From NCBI GenBank assembly GCA_035507915.1, contig DATJNS010000448.1, positions 1 through 7,875 on the forward strand: 7,875 nucleotides of DNA, given 5' to 3'. Both the position numbers and the translations under genes were made by a program. The stretch is from JACQAI01 sp035507915 (GTDB lineage Bacteria > Pseudomonadota > Alphaproteobacteria > Elsterales > Elsteraceae). The number at the start of each line of letters is the position of its first letter. The first letter of the stretch is position 1. The notes below the pieces were generated by a model. The model was not told where the DNA came from and did no database searches. It saw nothing but the letters and a program-made list of their open reading frames with translations. Shown here piece after piece: positions 1 to 6,344 of the stretch.

Positions 1-1054
1 TGATCGCGCCGAACAGGCCGCTCATCGTGACGCCGAAGCGCACCTCCTTGCCTTCCATGTTGCCGCCGGGTTGATCCGGGGTGGCCGCGATCTGCGTGCC
101 GTCGTGCACCAGGAGTGGCGTGCCGAACTGCTCGGGCACGATCACGATCGGCAGGAACATCAGCACCATCGCGCCCATGAGGCCGTACACGACCCAGGCC
201 TGTCGGCGCTTGCCGATCATGTCGCCGAAGCAGATCACCAGGGCGCTCGGCAGCGACATCATCAGCAACATGAGGACCAGGTTGGTCAGCGGGGTCGGGT
301 TCTCGAAGGGATGCGCCGCATTGGCGTTGAAGAAGCCGCCGCCGTTGGTGCCGAAGTGCTTGATCGATTCGAGCGCCGCCACCGGCCCGATGACGAGCGG
401 CTGCGTGCCGCCCTGCACGGGATGGGCCGTCACGAGCGCCGCCAGCGTTTGCGGCGCGCCCTGCCAGACCATGAAGAGCGCGACGACCACCGACACCGGC
501 AAGAGCACGCGGGTCAGCAGGCGCGTCATGTCGCGATAGAAGTTGCCGAGATCGCTGCCGCCGTTCTCCACCACGAAGGCGCGAATGAACGCCATCGCCA
601 TCACGAACCCGGTCGCGGCGGACGTGAACATCGGAAACGTGATCGCGACCATCTGGCTGAAATTCGACAGCGTCGTCTCGCCGCCGTAGTTCTGCCAGTC
701 GGTGTTGGTGATGAAGCTGATCGCCGTGTTGAACGCCAGCATGGGTTCCATGCCCGGCAGGCCCGTCGCGTTGAGGGGCAGCCGGTCCTGGAGCACGAGC
801 ACGAGATAGATGAGCACGGCCATGGCGAGATTGGCCGCCAGCATGTGGACCGTATAGGCCTTCCAATCCATCGGCGCGCGCGCCGCCGCGCGGCCGATCA
901 GGCGGTAGATCAGATTGTCGACGGGATCGAACAGCCAATCGAGGCGGGTTTTCCGGTCCATGAAGACGGCGGCCAGATAGCGGCCGAGCGGGATGCTGAC
1001 GGCGAACGCGATCAGCAGCGTCAGGGCGATCTGGATCCAGGAATTCGGCGTCAT
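1..1054 (-). CDS. kdpA: Second potassium-transporting ATPase subunit A, 3' part outside window
   Basis: The first 351 codons are present; the frame is open to the window edge, so this is a cut by the window and not a broken gene. KdpA is the membrane subunit that selects and channels K+ in the KdpFABC pump. Visible marks are the start MTPNSWIQIA, the first selectivity loop TNTDWQ (residues 116-121), the second loop GTNGGGFFNANAAHPFENPT (235-254), and the conserved cytoplasmic segment GGNMEGKEVRFG (330-341). Loops three and four lie beyond the edge. By eye it is only about half identical to the complete KdpA at 4167-5894, with blocks such as VAITFPMFTSAATGF where the other has a different sequence, so it is an old paralogue and not a fresh copy. 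It starts 16 nt after its own kdpF. A kdpB probably follows outside the window (inference). Confidence 0.96.
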   Translation of the reverse strand, partial: MTPNSWIQIALTLLIAFAVSIPLGRYLAAVFMDRKTRLDWLFDPVDNLIYRLIGRAAARAPMDWKAYTVHMLAANLAMAVLIYLVLVLQDRLPLNATGLPGMEPMLAFNTAISFITNTDWQNYGGETTLSNFSQMVAITFPMFTSAATGFVMAMAFIRAFVVENGGSDLGNFYRDMTRLLTRVLLPVSVVVALFMVWQGAPQTLAALVTAHPVQGGTQPLVIGPVAALESIKHFGTNGGGFFNANAAHPFENPTPLTNLVLMLLMMSLPSALVICFGDMIGKRRQAWVVYGLMGAMVLMFLPIVIVPEQFGTPLLVHDGTQIAATPDQPGGNMEGKEVRFGVTMSGLFGAI

Positions 1055-1070
1055 CGCGCGGCGCGTCCCG

Positions 1071-1154
1071 TCAGAATTTCTCGGGATAGATGACGGCGTA
1101 GAACAGATAGACGATCAGCAGCGCGAGCAAGGCCCCGAGAAGCGTCAACGCCAT
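1071..1154 (-). CDS. kdpF: KdpF-like small subunit of the second Kdp system
   Basis: A 27-residue single-helix protein, MALTLLGALLA at the N terminus and ending YAVIYPEKF. KdpF is a one-helix peptide of about 29 residues that stabilises the KdpABC complex in the inner membrane; its usual end is a Y-A-x-hydrophobic stretch followed by RPERF or YPEKF, as here. An AGGAGA Shine-Dalgarno lies about 7 nt before the ATG. It sits 29 nt after the 32-aa ORF and 16 nt before the second kdpA, the standard kdpF position. The assignment rests on position, length and C-terminal motif. Confidence 0.9.
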   Translation of the reverse strand: MALTLLGALLALLIVYLFYAVIYPEKF

Positions 1155-1183
1155 GGGCGCTCTCCTACCGGTTCACCGCCGGC

Positions 1184-1282
1184 TCAGGGCCGATCGATGA
1201 CGCTCTCGCAAAACACGACCAGCAGGCCGAGGAGACCGAAGGACGCCAGCAGGGCGGCGAGCATCAAGCCCGTCATCAACAT
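1184..1282 (-). CDS. Tiny membrane ORF heading the second kdp unit
   Basis: A 32-residue ORF, almost all hydrophobic (leucine, alanine, glycine) and ending LVVFCESVIDRP, so a single membrane helix with a short polar tail is expected. A GGGGGA Shine-Dalgarno sits a few nt before the chosen ATG; a second ATG two codons downstream is possible. It precedes kdpF exactly as the 27-aa ORF at 6003-6086 precedes the first kdpF, and both end in a helix followed by Cys-Glu (FCES here, GCER there). Matched position, size and Cys-Glu suggest one family of Kdp-associated micropeptides. The function is not known to me; a further accessory subunit or a translated leader are both possible. Confidence 0.65.
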   Translation of the reverse strand: MLMTGLMLAALLASFGLLGLLVVFCESVIDRP

Positions 1283-1328
1283 GGGATTCCCCCGTTCCGC
1301 CTCGGCGCCTGACGAGCGCGGATGCGAT

Positions 1329-1341
1329 CCGGGCCAACCTA
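1329..1341 (-). promoter_or_regulatory. Candidate -10 and start point for the second kdp unit
   Basis: On the minus strand a TAGGTT hexamer occupies 1341-1336, 22 nt downstream of the FNR-type box. Placing its last base at -7 puts the transcription start at 1329 and the box centre at -41.5, the position of class II FNR/CRP-dependent promoters, which need no -35 element. The leader to the first ORF would be about 46 nt. The hexamer matches TATAAT at only three bases, so the call depends on the geometry. Confidence 0.45.
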
Positions 1342-1362
1342 GCCCGTCGGGAACGGAGCGAT

Positions 1363-1378
1363 CTTGATCTAGGTCAAG
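1363..1378. promoter_or_regulatory. FNR/FixK-type operator before the second kdp unit
   Basis: The sequence CTTGATCTAGGTCAAG is a 16-nt near-perfect inverted repeat. Its core TTGAT-CTAG-GTCAA differs from the FNR/FixK consensus TTGAT-N4-ATCAA at one base. It lies between the kdpC stop and the 32-aa ORF, the only sizeable gap between the two kdp units. CRP/FNR-family regulators that recognise this core (FNR, Anr, FixK) respond mainly to low oxygen or redox state. Which protein binds here cannot be told from the window. Confidence 0.75.
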
Positions 1379-1412
1379 CTTCCCGCGTGCGGCGGTGCAC
1401 GGCGTCGGAGGA

Positions 1413-2015
1413 TCAGTGCCCGGGCAGGGCGTCGAGCGCGAGGTTGAGCTTGAGGACGTTGACGTGCGGCTCGCCCAGGATGCCGAGGGTGCGGCCCTCC
1501 GTGGCGGCGGCGACCAGGCGCTCGACCTCGGCCGGCGGGAGGTGGCGCGCCTCGGCGACGCGCGCGACCTGGACCTCGGCGGCGGCCGGGGTGATGTCCG
1601 GGTCGAGCCCGCTGCCCGAGGTCGTCACCAGGTCGACCGGGACCGGTGCGCCGGCCGGCAGGCCGAGCTTGCCGACGTCCTCCTTGACGCGGTCGATCAG
1701 TGCCTTGCTGGTCGGGCCCAGATTGGAGCCCGAGGAGTTCGCCGCGTTGTAGGGCGCCGGCACCGTCTTGGTGGCGTCGTTCGGATCGGTGTCCGTGGTC
1801 GCCGACGGCCGGCCGTGGAAGTACTTGTCCGCGGTGAACGTCTGGCCGATCAGCGCCGAGCCGATCACCTTGCCGTCGCGTTCGATCAGGCTGCCGGCCG
1901 CTTGGTAGGGGAACAGGAGCTGCGCGACGCCGGTCATGGCGAGCGGGTAGATCAGGCCGGTCAGGACCGTCATGACGACCATCATGAGGACGGCGGGACG
2001 GATGTGCTGCAACAT
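1413..2015 (-). CDS. kdpC: Potassium-transporting ATPase subunit C
   Basis: A 200-residue KdpC, the single-span subunit with a periplasmic domain that joins KdpA and KdpB and raises ATP affinity. An N-terminal membrane helix covers about residues 8-36 (LMMVVMTVLTGLIYPLAM). Family blocks are FTADKYFHGRPSA (60-72), SGSNLGPT (95-102), SGSGLDPDITPAAA (133-146) and VNVLKLNLALD near the C terminus. The length is normal for the family. The start is set by a GAGGAA Shine-Dalgarno 7 nt upstream whose first bases are the stop codon of kdpB, so translation is probably coupled. It is the last gene of the first kdp operon; only a weak 5-bp hairpin (1386-1401) follows, so read-through into the second kdp unit is possible. 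Confidence 0.98.
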   Translation of the reverse strand: MLQHIRPAVLMMVVMTVLTGLIYPLAMTGVAQLLFPYQAAGSLIERDGKVIGSALIGQTFTADKYFHGRPSATTDTDPNDATKTVPAPYNAANSSGSNLGPTSKALIDRVKEDVGKLGLPAGAPVPVDLVTTSGSGLDPDITPAAAEVQVARVAEARHLPPAEVERLVAAATEGRTLGILGEPHVNVLKLNLALDALPGH

Positions 2016-2025
2016 GGCGGTTTCC

Positions 2026-4152
2026 TCAGGCGAGGCCGAGCGCGTTGACGATCAGATCGACGACCTTGATGCCGATGAACGGCACGATGACGCCGCCGAC
2101 GCCGTAGATCAGCAGGTTGCGCGCGAGGATGCGCGAGGCGGCGTGGGGCTTGTACTGCACGCCGCGCAGCGCCAGCGGGATCAGCGCGATGATGATCAGC
2201 GCGTTGAAGATGATCGCCGACAGGATCGCGCTGGTCGGCGTCGCCAGGCGCATGATGTTGAGCACGCCGAGCTGCGGATAGAAGGCGAGGAACATCGCCG
2301 GGATGATGGCGAAGTACTTGGCGACGTCGTTGGCGATCGAGAAGGTGGTCAGCGCGCCGCGCGTCATCAGGAGCTGCTTGCCGATGGCGACGATCTCGAT
2401 CAGCTTGGTCGGATCGCTGTCGAGGTCGACCATGTTGCCGGCCTCGCGCGCCGCCATCGTGCCGGTCTGCATGGCGACGCCGACGTCGGCCTGGGCGAGC
2501 GCCGGCGCGTCGTTGGTGCCGTCGCCGCACATCGCGACCAGCTTGCCCTTGGCCTGCTCGTCGCGGATCAGCTTGAGCTTGGCCTCAGGCGTCGCTTGCG
2601 CGAGGAAGTCGTCGACGCCGGCCTCGGCCGCGATCGCCGCGGCGGTCAGCGGGTTGTCGCCGGTGATCATCACCGTGCGGATGCCCATCTGGCGCAGCTC
2701 GGCGAAGCGCTCCCGGATGCCGCCCTTGACGATGTCCTTCAGGTGGATGACGCCGAGCAACCGGCCGTCCTTGGCGACCGCGAGCGGCGTGCCGCCCGAC
2801 TTGGCGATCGTCTCGACGGTGCGCTCGAGCTCCGGCGGCGGCATGAAACGCGGATTGCCCGTGACCTTGCGCACGTAGCCGACGACCGCATCGACCGCGC
2901 CCTTGCGGATCGAGGTGCCCTGCGCGGTCTCGATCATGGTGTTGCCGGCGGGCTGCGCCGCGGTCGTACCGACGAGGTCGATGCCGCTCATGCGCGTGGT
3001 CGCCGAGAACGGCACGAAGGTGGCGTTGAGCGGCGCCATCTCGCGCCCCCGGATGCCGTATTTCTCCTTGGCGAGCACGACGACGGAGCGGCCCTCGGGC
3101 GTCTCGTCGCTGAGCGAGGCGAGCTGGGCCGCGTCGGCGAGCTCGCGCTCGTTGACGCCCGGCAGCGGGATGAGCGCGGTCGCCACGCGGTTGCCCAGCG
3201 TGATCGTGCCGGTCTTGTCGAGCAGCAGCGTGTCGACGTCGCCGGCGGCCTCGACCGCGCGCCCCGACATGGCGAGCACATTGAACTTGACCAGCCGATC
3301 CATGCCGGCGATGCCGATCGCCGACAACAGCGCGCCGATCGTGGTCGGGATGAGGGTGACGAACAGCGCGATCAGCACCACCACCGACATCGTGCCGTTG
3401 GCATAGGCCGCGAAGCTCGGGATCGTCACGGTCGCGAACACGAAGATGATCGTCATCCCGGCGAGCAGGATGTTGAGCGCGATCTCGTTGGGCGTCTTCT
3501 GGCGTTCGGCGCCCTCGACCAGCGCGATCATGCGGTCGAGGAAGGTCGAGCCCTGGGCCGCCGTGATCTTGACCTTGATCCAGTCCGACAGCACGCGCGT
3601 GCCGCCGGTCACCGCCGAGCGGTCGCCGCCGCTCTCGCGGATCACCGGCGCCGACTCGCCCGTGATCGCCGATTCGTCGACCGACGCGATGCCCTCGACC
3701 ACTTCGCCGTCGCTCGGGATCAGATCGCCCGCCTCGACCAGCACCAGGTCGCCGGGCTTGAGGTCGAACGGCGACACCGCCTCGGTGGTCTCGGCGCCGA
3801 GGCTGGGCAGCCGCTTGGCGACCGTCTCGGAGCGGGTGCGCCGCAGGCTGGCGGCCTGCGCCTTGCCGCGGCCTTCGGCGACCGCCTCGGCGAAGTTGGC
3901 GAACAGCACGGTGATCCACAGCCACGCCGAGATCTGACCGGAGAACGAGGCGGTCTCGAACAGGCCGGCGCCGCTCGCCGCCAGGTCGCGCGCGAACAGG
4001 ATGGTGGTCACCATTGCGACGACCTCGACCACGAACATGACCGGGTTCTTGGCCAGGCTGCGGGGGTTGAGCTTCCGGAACGAGTCCCAGAAGGCCGGCC
4101 CCAGGATCGAGGGATCGGTGAGCGAAAGGTGATGGGCGCGTTGGCTGGGCAT
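2026..4152 (-). CDS. kdpB: Potassium-transporting P-type ATPase subunit B
   Basis: The 708-residue catalytic subunit of the Kdp pump; it hydrolyses ATP through an aspartyl-phosphate intermediate. All P-type signatures are intact: actuator TGES (164-167), the phosphorylated Asp312 in DKTGTIT (312-318), nucleotide-binding FSATTRMSG (382-390) and KGAV (417-420), TGDN (497-500) and the hinge GDGTNDAP (543-550). The serine of TGES is the residue that is phosphorylated to inhibit KdpB in Escherichia coli. Membrane helices flank these, including the LIPTTIGALLSAIG segment (267-280) where KdpB carries its ion-coupling residues. It is slightly longer than the roughly 680 residues of E. coli KdpB, mostly at the N terminus. 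It starts 14 nt after kdpA and ends 10 nt before kdpC. No frameshift or missing residue was seen. Confidence 0.99.
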   Translation of the reverse strand: MPSQRAHHLSLTDPSILGPAFWDSFRKLNPRSLAKNPVMFVVEVVAMVTTILFARDLAASGAGLFETASFSGQISAWLWITVLFANFAEAVAEGRGKAQAASLRRTRSETVAKRLPSLGAETTEAVSPFDLKPGDLVLVEAGDLIPSDGEVVEGIASVDESAITGESAPVIRESGGDRSAVTGGTRVLSDWIKVKITAAQGSTFLDRMIALVEGAERQKTPNEIALNILLAGMTIIFVFATVTIPSFAAYANGTMSVVVLIALFVTLIPTTIGALLSAIGIAGMDRLVKFNVLAMSGRAVEAAGDVDTLLLDKTGTITLGNRVATALIPLPGVNERELADAAQLASLSDETPEGRSVVVLAKEKYGIRGREMAPLNATFVPFSATTRMSGIDLVGTTAAQPAGNTMIETAQGTSIRKGAVDAVVGYVRKVTGNPRFMPPPELERTVETIAKSGGTPLAVAKDGRLLGVIHLKDIVKGGIRERFAELRQMGIRTVMITGDNPLTAAAIAAEAGVDDFLAQATPEAKLKLIRDEQAKGKLVAMCGDGTNDAPALAQADVGVAMQTGTMAAREAGNMVDLDSDPTKLIEIVAIGKQLLMTRGALTTFSIANDVAKYFAIIPAMFLAFYPQLGVLNIMRLATPTSAILSAIIFNALIIIALIPLALRGVQYKPHAASRILARNLLIYGVGGVIVPFIGIKVVDLIVNALGLA

Positions 4153-4166
4153 GGCAGAGGATCCGC

Positions 4167-5894
4167 TCAGAAGAGGTTGCCGGCGTTGAGCGCGAGCTGC
4201 TCGACGATCGGGCCGAGGGCGAGCGCCGGGAAGAAGGTCAGACCGCCGACGATCAGGATCACGCTGACGAGCAGGAACACGAACAGCGCGCCGTGGGTCG
4301 GAAATGTGCCGAGCGACGGTGGCACGGACTTCTTGGCGGCCAGCGAGCCCGCGACCGCGACCATCGGCACGATCATGAGGAAGCGACCGGCCAGCATGTC
4401 GAGACCGAGCGTCAGGTTATAGAACGGCGTGTTGGCCGACAGGCCGGCGAACGCGCTGCCATTGTTGCCGGCGCCCGAACTGAAGGCGTAGAGGATCTCG
4501 CTGAAGCCGTGCGGACCGCTGTTCTCCGGGCCGGCGAGACCCGCCGGCACGACCGCCGCGATCGCGGTGAAGCCGAGCATGACGAGCGGCAGGATCAGGA
4601 TGGCGAGCATCGTCATCTTGACCTCCTTGGCCTCGATCTTCTTGCCGACATATTCGGGCGTGCGTCCGACCATCAGCCCGGCGACGAAGATCGCGATGAT
4701 GACGAACAGCAGCATGCCGTAGAGCCCGGCGCCGACGCCGCCGACGATGATCTCGCCCAGCTCGATATTGACCAGCGGCACCATGCCGCCGAGCGGCATG
4801 AAGCTGTCGTGCATGGAATTGACCGCGCCGCACGATGCGTCGGTCGTCACCGTGGCGAACAGGGCAGAGTCGGCGATGCCGAAGCGCACCTCCTTGCCTT
4901 CCATGTTGCCGCCGGCCTGCAGCGTGGTTGGCGTCTGGTCGACGCCGAGCGCGGCCAGCTGCGGATTGCCCGCGCCCTCGGCCCAGTAGCAGATGGCGAC
5001 GCCCATCAGGAACAGGACGCCCATCGCGGCGAGGATCGCCCAGCCCTGGCGCTGGTCGCCGACCATGCGGCCGAACACGTTGGTGAGCCCGGCGCCGAGC
5101 ACGAAGATCAGCACCATCTGCACGAGGTTCGACAGCGCGGTCGGGTTCTCGTAGGGATGCGCGGCGTTGGCGTTGAAGAAGCCGCCGCCGTTGGTGCCCA
5201 GCATCTTGATCGCGACCTGCGAGGCCACCGGGCCCTGCGCGATCGTCTGCTTGGCGCCCTCGAGCGTGGTCGCATCGACGTAGGGGCCGAGGTTCTGCGG
5301 CATGCCCTGCCAGACCAGGAACAGCGCGGCGACGATCGAGATCGGCAGCAGGATGTAGAGCGTGCAGCGGGTCAGATCGACCCAGAAATTGCCGATCGTG
5401 TTCGCCGAACGGCGCGCAAAACCGCGGATCAGCGCGACCGCGAGCGCGATGCCGGTGGCCGCCGAGACGAAGTTGTGCACCGTCAGGCCGGCCATCTGGA
5501 CGAGATAGCTCATCGTGCTCTCGCCGCCGTAGCTCTGCCAGTTGGTGTTGGTCGTGAAGCTCGCTGCGGTGTTGAAGGCGAGATCGGGCGTCAGCGCGGC
5601 CATGTCCTGCGGATTGAACGGCAGCACGTTCTGCAGGCGCTGGAGCACGTAGAGCAGGACCATGCCGGCGAGACTGAACAGCAGCATCGCGGTCGCGTAG
5701 CCGATCCAATGCTGCTCGGTGCGCTCGTCGACCCCGCAGATCCGGTAGAGGCCGATCTCGAGCGGGCGCAGGACCGGCGTCAGGAGCGTGCGATCGCCCA
5801 TGAATACGTCGGTCATGTAGCGTCCGACCGGTTTGACCAGCGCGACGATGATGATCGCGAACAACGCGATCTGTACCCAGCCGTTGAACGTCAT
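4167..5894 (-). CDS. kdpA: Potassium-transporting ATPase subunit A
   Basis: A complete 575-residue KdpA, the K+-selective membrane subunit related to the Trk/Ktr/HKT channel-like transporters. All four selectivity loops are visible: TNTNWQ (115-120), GTNGGGFFNANAAHPYENPT (233-252), SCGAVNS (354-360) and GAGNNGSAFAG (474-484). The GGNMEGKEVRFG segment is at 328-339. Hydrophobic helices span the whole length. A TAGGAGT Shine-Dalgarno lies 9 nt before the ATG, and its TAG is the kdpF stop, which supports this start. It follows kdpF by 11 nt and precedes kdpB by 14 nt, so kdpFABC is one transcription unit. Compared with the partial KdpA at 1-1054, the selectivity motifs agree but most membrane segments differ. 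Confidence 0.99.
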   Translation of the reverse strand: MTFNGWVQIALFAIIIVALVKPVGRYMTDVFMGDRTLLTPVLRPLEIGLYRICGVDERTEQHWIGYATAMLLFSLAGMVLLYVLQRLQNVLPFNPQDMAALTPDLAFNTAASFTTNTNWQSYGGESTMSYLVQMAGLTVHNFVSAATGIALAVALIRGFARRSANTIGNFWVDLTRCTLYILLPISIVAALFLVWQGMPQNLGPYVDATTLEGAKQTIAQGPVASQVAIKMLGTNGGGFFNANAAHPYENPTALSNLVQMVLIFVLGAGLTNVFGRMVGDQRQGWAILAAMGVLFLMGVAICYWAEGAGNPQLAALGVDQTPTTLQAGGNMEGKEVRFGIADSALFATVTTDASCGAVNSMHDSFMPLGGMVPLVNIELGEIIVGGVGAGLYGMLLFVIIAIFVAGLMVGRTPEYVGKKIEAKEVKMTMLAILILPLVMLGFTAIAAVVPAGLAGPENSGPHGFSEILYAFSSGAGNNGSAFAGLSANTPFYNLTLGLDMLAGRFLMIVPMVAVAGSLAAKKSVPPSLGTFPTHGALFVFLLVSVILIVGGLTFFPALALGPIVEQLALNAGNLF

Positions 5895-5905
5895 GTCGAA
5901 GACTC

Positions 5906-5995
5906 CTAGAACCGCTCCGGCCGGAGCAGCGCGTAGACCAGGTACACGAGCAGGCCGAGGCTCACGACCCCGCCGAGAATCAAATCGAACATCAT
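5906..5995 (-). CDS. kdpF: KdpF, small stabilising subunit of the Kdp ATPase
   Basis: A 29-residue one-helix peptide starting MMFDLILGGVV and ending VYALLRPERF, a textbook KdpF length and C terminus. KdpF inserts in the inner membrane and stabilises KdpABC. There are two adjacent ATG codons; the upstream one is used here, the second would shorten it by one residue. The Shine-Dalgarno GTGAGG overlaps the TGA of the 27-aa ORF seven nt upstream, pointing to coupled translation. Confidence 0.95.
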   Translation of the reverse strand: MMFDLILGGVVSLGLLVYLVYALLRPERF

Positions 5996-6002
5996 GAGGG
6001 CC

Positions 6003-6086
6003 TCACAGGCGCTCGCAGCCGAGCACGTAAAGGATTCCGGCGATGAAGAACCCGAAGGTCAGCGCCAGCATCGCGATGTCTAGCAT
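6003..6086 (-). CDS. Tiny membrane ORF heading the first kdp operon
   Basis: A 27-residue ORF starting MLDIAMLALTFGFF and ending LYVLGCERL: one membrane helix with a short charged tail. An AGGAGA Shine-Dalgarno (6098-6093) stands 6 nt before the ATG, which decides this start over an upstream in-frame ATG at 6212 whose 42 extra residues are proline- and arginine-rich and lack a ribosome site. The stop overlaps the kdpF Shine-Dalgarno. Short ORFs ending in a C-E/D-R-L motif before kdpF occur, to my recollection, in other proteobacterial kdp operons. A structural or assembly role in the Kdp complex is inference; a leader peptide controlling kdpF translation is the alternative. Confidence 0.75.
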   Translation of the reverse strand: MLDIAMLALTFGFFIAGILYVLGCERL

Positions 6087-6294
6087 CTGCGTTCTCCTGA
6101 GCATTCCGCCGGGCGGCGGATTGGGATCGTCGGTGTCGGGCGCGACGCGCGGCGCCCCGATCTGGCCCGCCGTCAGCGGCGCGCATCGTGCGCCGGGATG
6201 ACGTCGTGCCATGCCGTTGAAAATCGAGAGGGAACTCGTCGTGGCGACATGAAAATCTCGTGAAAAATCGCTTCGAGACCGAAAACCGCACGAC
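6087..6294 (-). other. Structured leader region of the first kdp operon
   Basis: No gene is supported here. Three inverted repeats lie close together before the first ORF. 6105-6120 has a 6-bp stem and a 4-nt loop and ends 6 nt upstream of the Shine-Dalgarno. 6136-6160 has 8 paired bases with one bulged base and an 8-nt loop. 6171-6203 has two 5-bp stems separated by an internal loop. If transcription starts at the -10 near 6301, all three would be in the mRNA leader. GC content makes chance stems likely, so a regulatory role is only a suggestion. No known riboswitch class was recognised. Confidence 0.4.
6217..6265 (-). repeat. Bipartite TTTCA element, copy in the kdp leader
   Basis: On the plus strand the element reads TTGAAAATCGAG, 21 variable nt, then TGAAAATCTCGTGAAA. 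The copy at 6635-6683 has the same two blocks at the same spacing: 11 of 12 and 12 of 16 bases agree by my count, against 6 of 21 between them. In the direction of the genes it shows three TTTCA half-sites, 11 and 32 nt apart, about one and three helical turns. Phased direct repeats of this kind are typical of OmpR/PhoB-family response regulators, the family of KdpE, but no regulator is identified. Confidence 0.5.
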
Positions 6295-6300
6295 GCATCG

Positions 6301-6306
6301 AGCTTA
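6301..6306 (-). promoter_or_regulatory. Candidate -10 for the first kdp operon
   Basis: A TAAGCT hexamer on the minus strand begins 23 nt downstream of the FNR-type box, against 22 nt at the second kdp unit. The implied start is near 6294 and the box centre near -42, close to class II geometry. The match to TATAAT is poor (TA and the final T), so this rests on the shared spacing. Confidence 0.38.
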
Positions 6307-6328
6307 TTGCCGCGCGCCGCTACCGGCC

Positions 6329-6344
6329 CTTGATCTGCATCAAG
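6329..6344. promoter_or_regulatory. FNR/FixK-type operator before the first kdp operon
   Basis: CTTGATCTGCATCAAG is a perfect inverted repeat with 6-nt arms around CTGC; the core TTGAT-CTGC-ATCAA matches the FNR/FixK consensus at every fixed base. It begins directly beyond the stop codon of the 75-aa gene and lies about 243 nt before the first kdp ORF. Seven of its first eight bases and the closing CAAG recur in the box at 1363-1378. Confidence 0.8.

Noticed and set aside
32..69. 38 nt identical to 4878-4915 in the other kdpA, suggesting recent gene conversion
   Set aside because: It encodes the invariant GGNMEGKEVRFG segment, and strong G/C third-position bias can give this identity. A similar 32-nt match (321-352 and 5167-5198) covers the GTNGGGFFNAN loop. 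The rest of the genes is well diverged.
71..1093. A 340-codon plus-strand open frame at the left edge
   Set aside because: It is the antisense of the second kdpA, whose minus-strand frame is unmistakable but has no stop inside the window.
1386..1401. A terminator after kdpC
   Set aside because: There is only a 5-bp stem (CGTGC/GCACG) with a 6-nt loop and no T-tract; too weak to call.
1972..4422. An 816-codon open frame on the plus strand opposite kdpB
   Set aside because: It is the antisense shadow of kdpB and is rich in Arg, Asp, His and Glu, as expected from GC-rich antisense reading. The minus-strand frame carries every P-type ATPase motif.
4293..5909. A 538-codon plus-strand open frame opposite kdpA
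   Set aside because: It is a shadow of kdpA, with the same low-complexity charged composition and no recognisable domain.
6192..6210. A sigma-54 -24/-12 promoter (TGGCACGACGTCATCCC on the minus strand)
   Set aside because: The TGGCAC half is good, but the -12 half reads CATCC instead of TTGCA and lacks the essential GC.
6003..6212. A longer 69-codon version of the micro-ORF before kdpF
   Set aside because: The extension is Pro/Arg-rich, has no ribosome site, and would bury the good AGGAGA Shine-Dalgarno of the 27-codon start.
5992..6291. A 99-codon minus-strand frame covering the kdp leader
   Set aside because: It overlaps the micro-ORF in another frame, has no Shine-Dalgarno and shows arginine-rich shadow composition.
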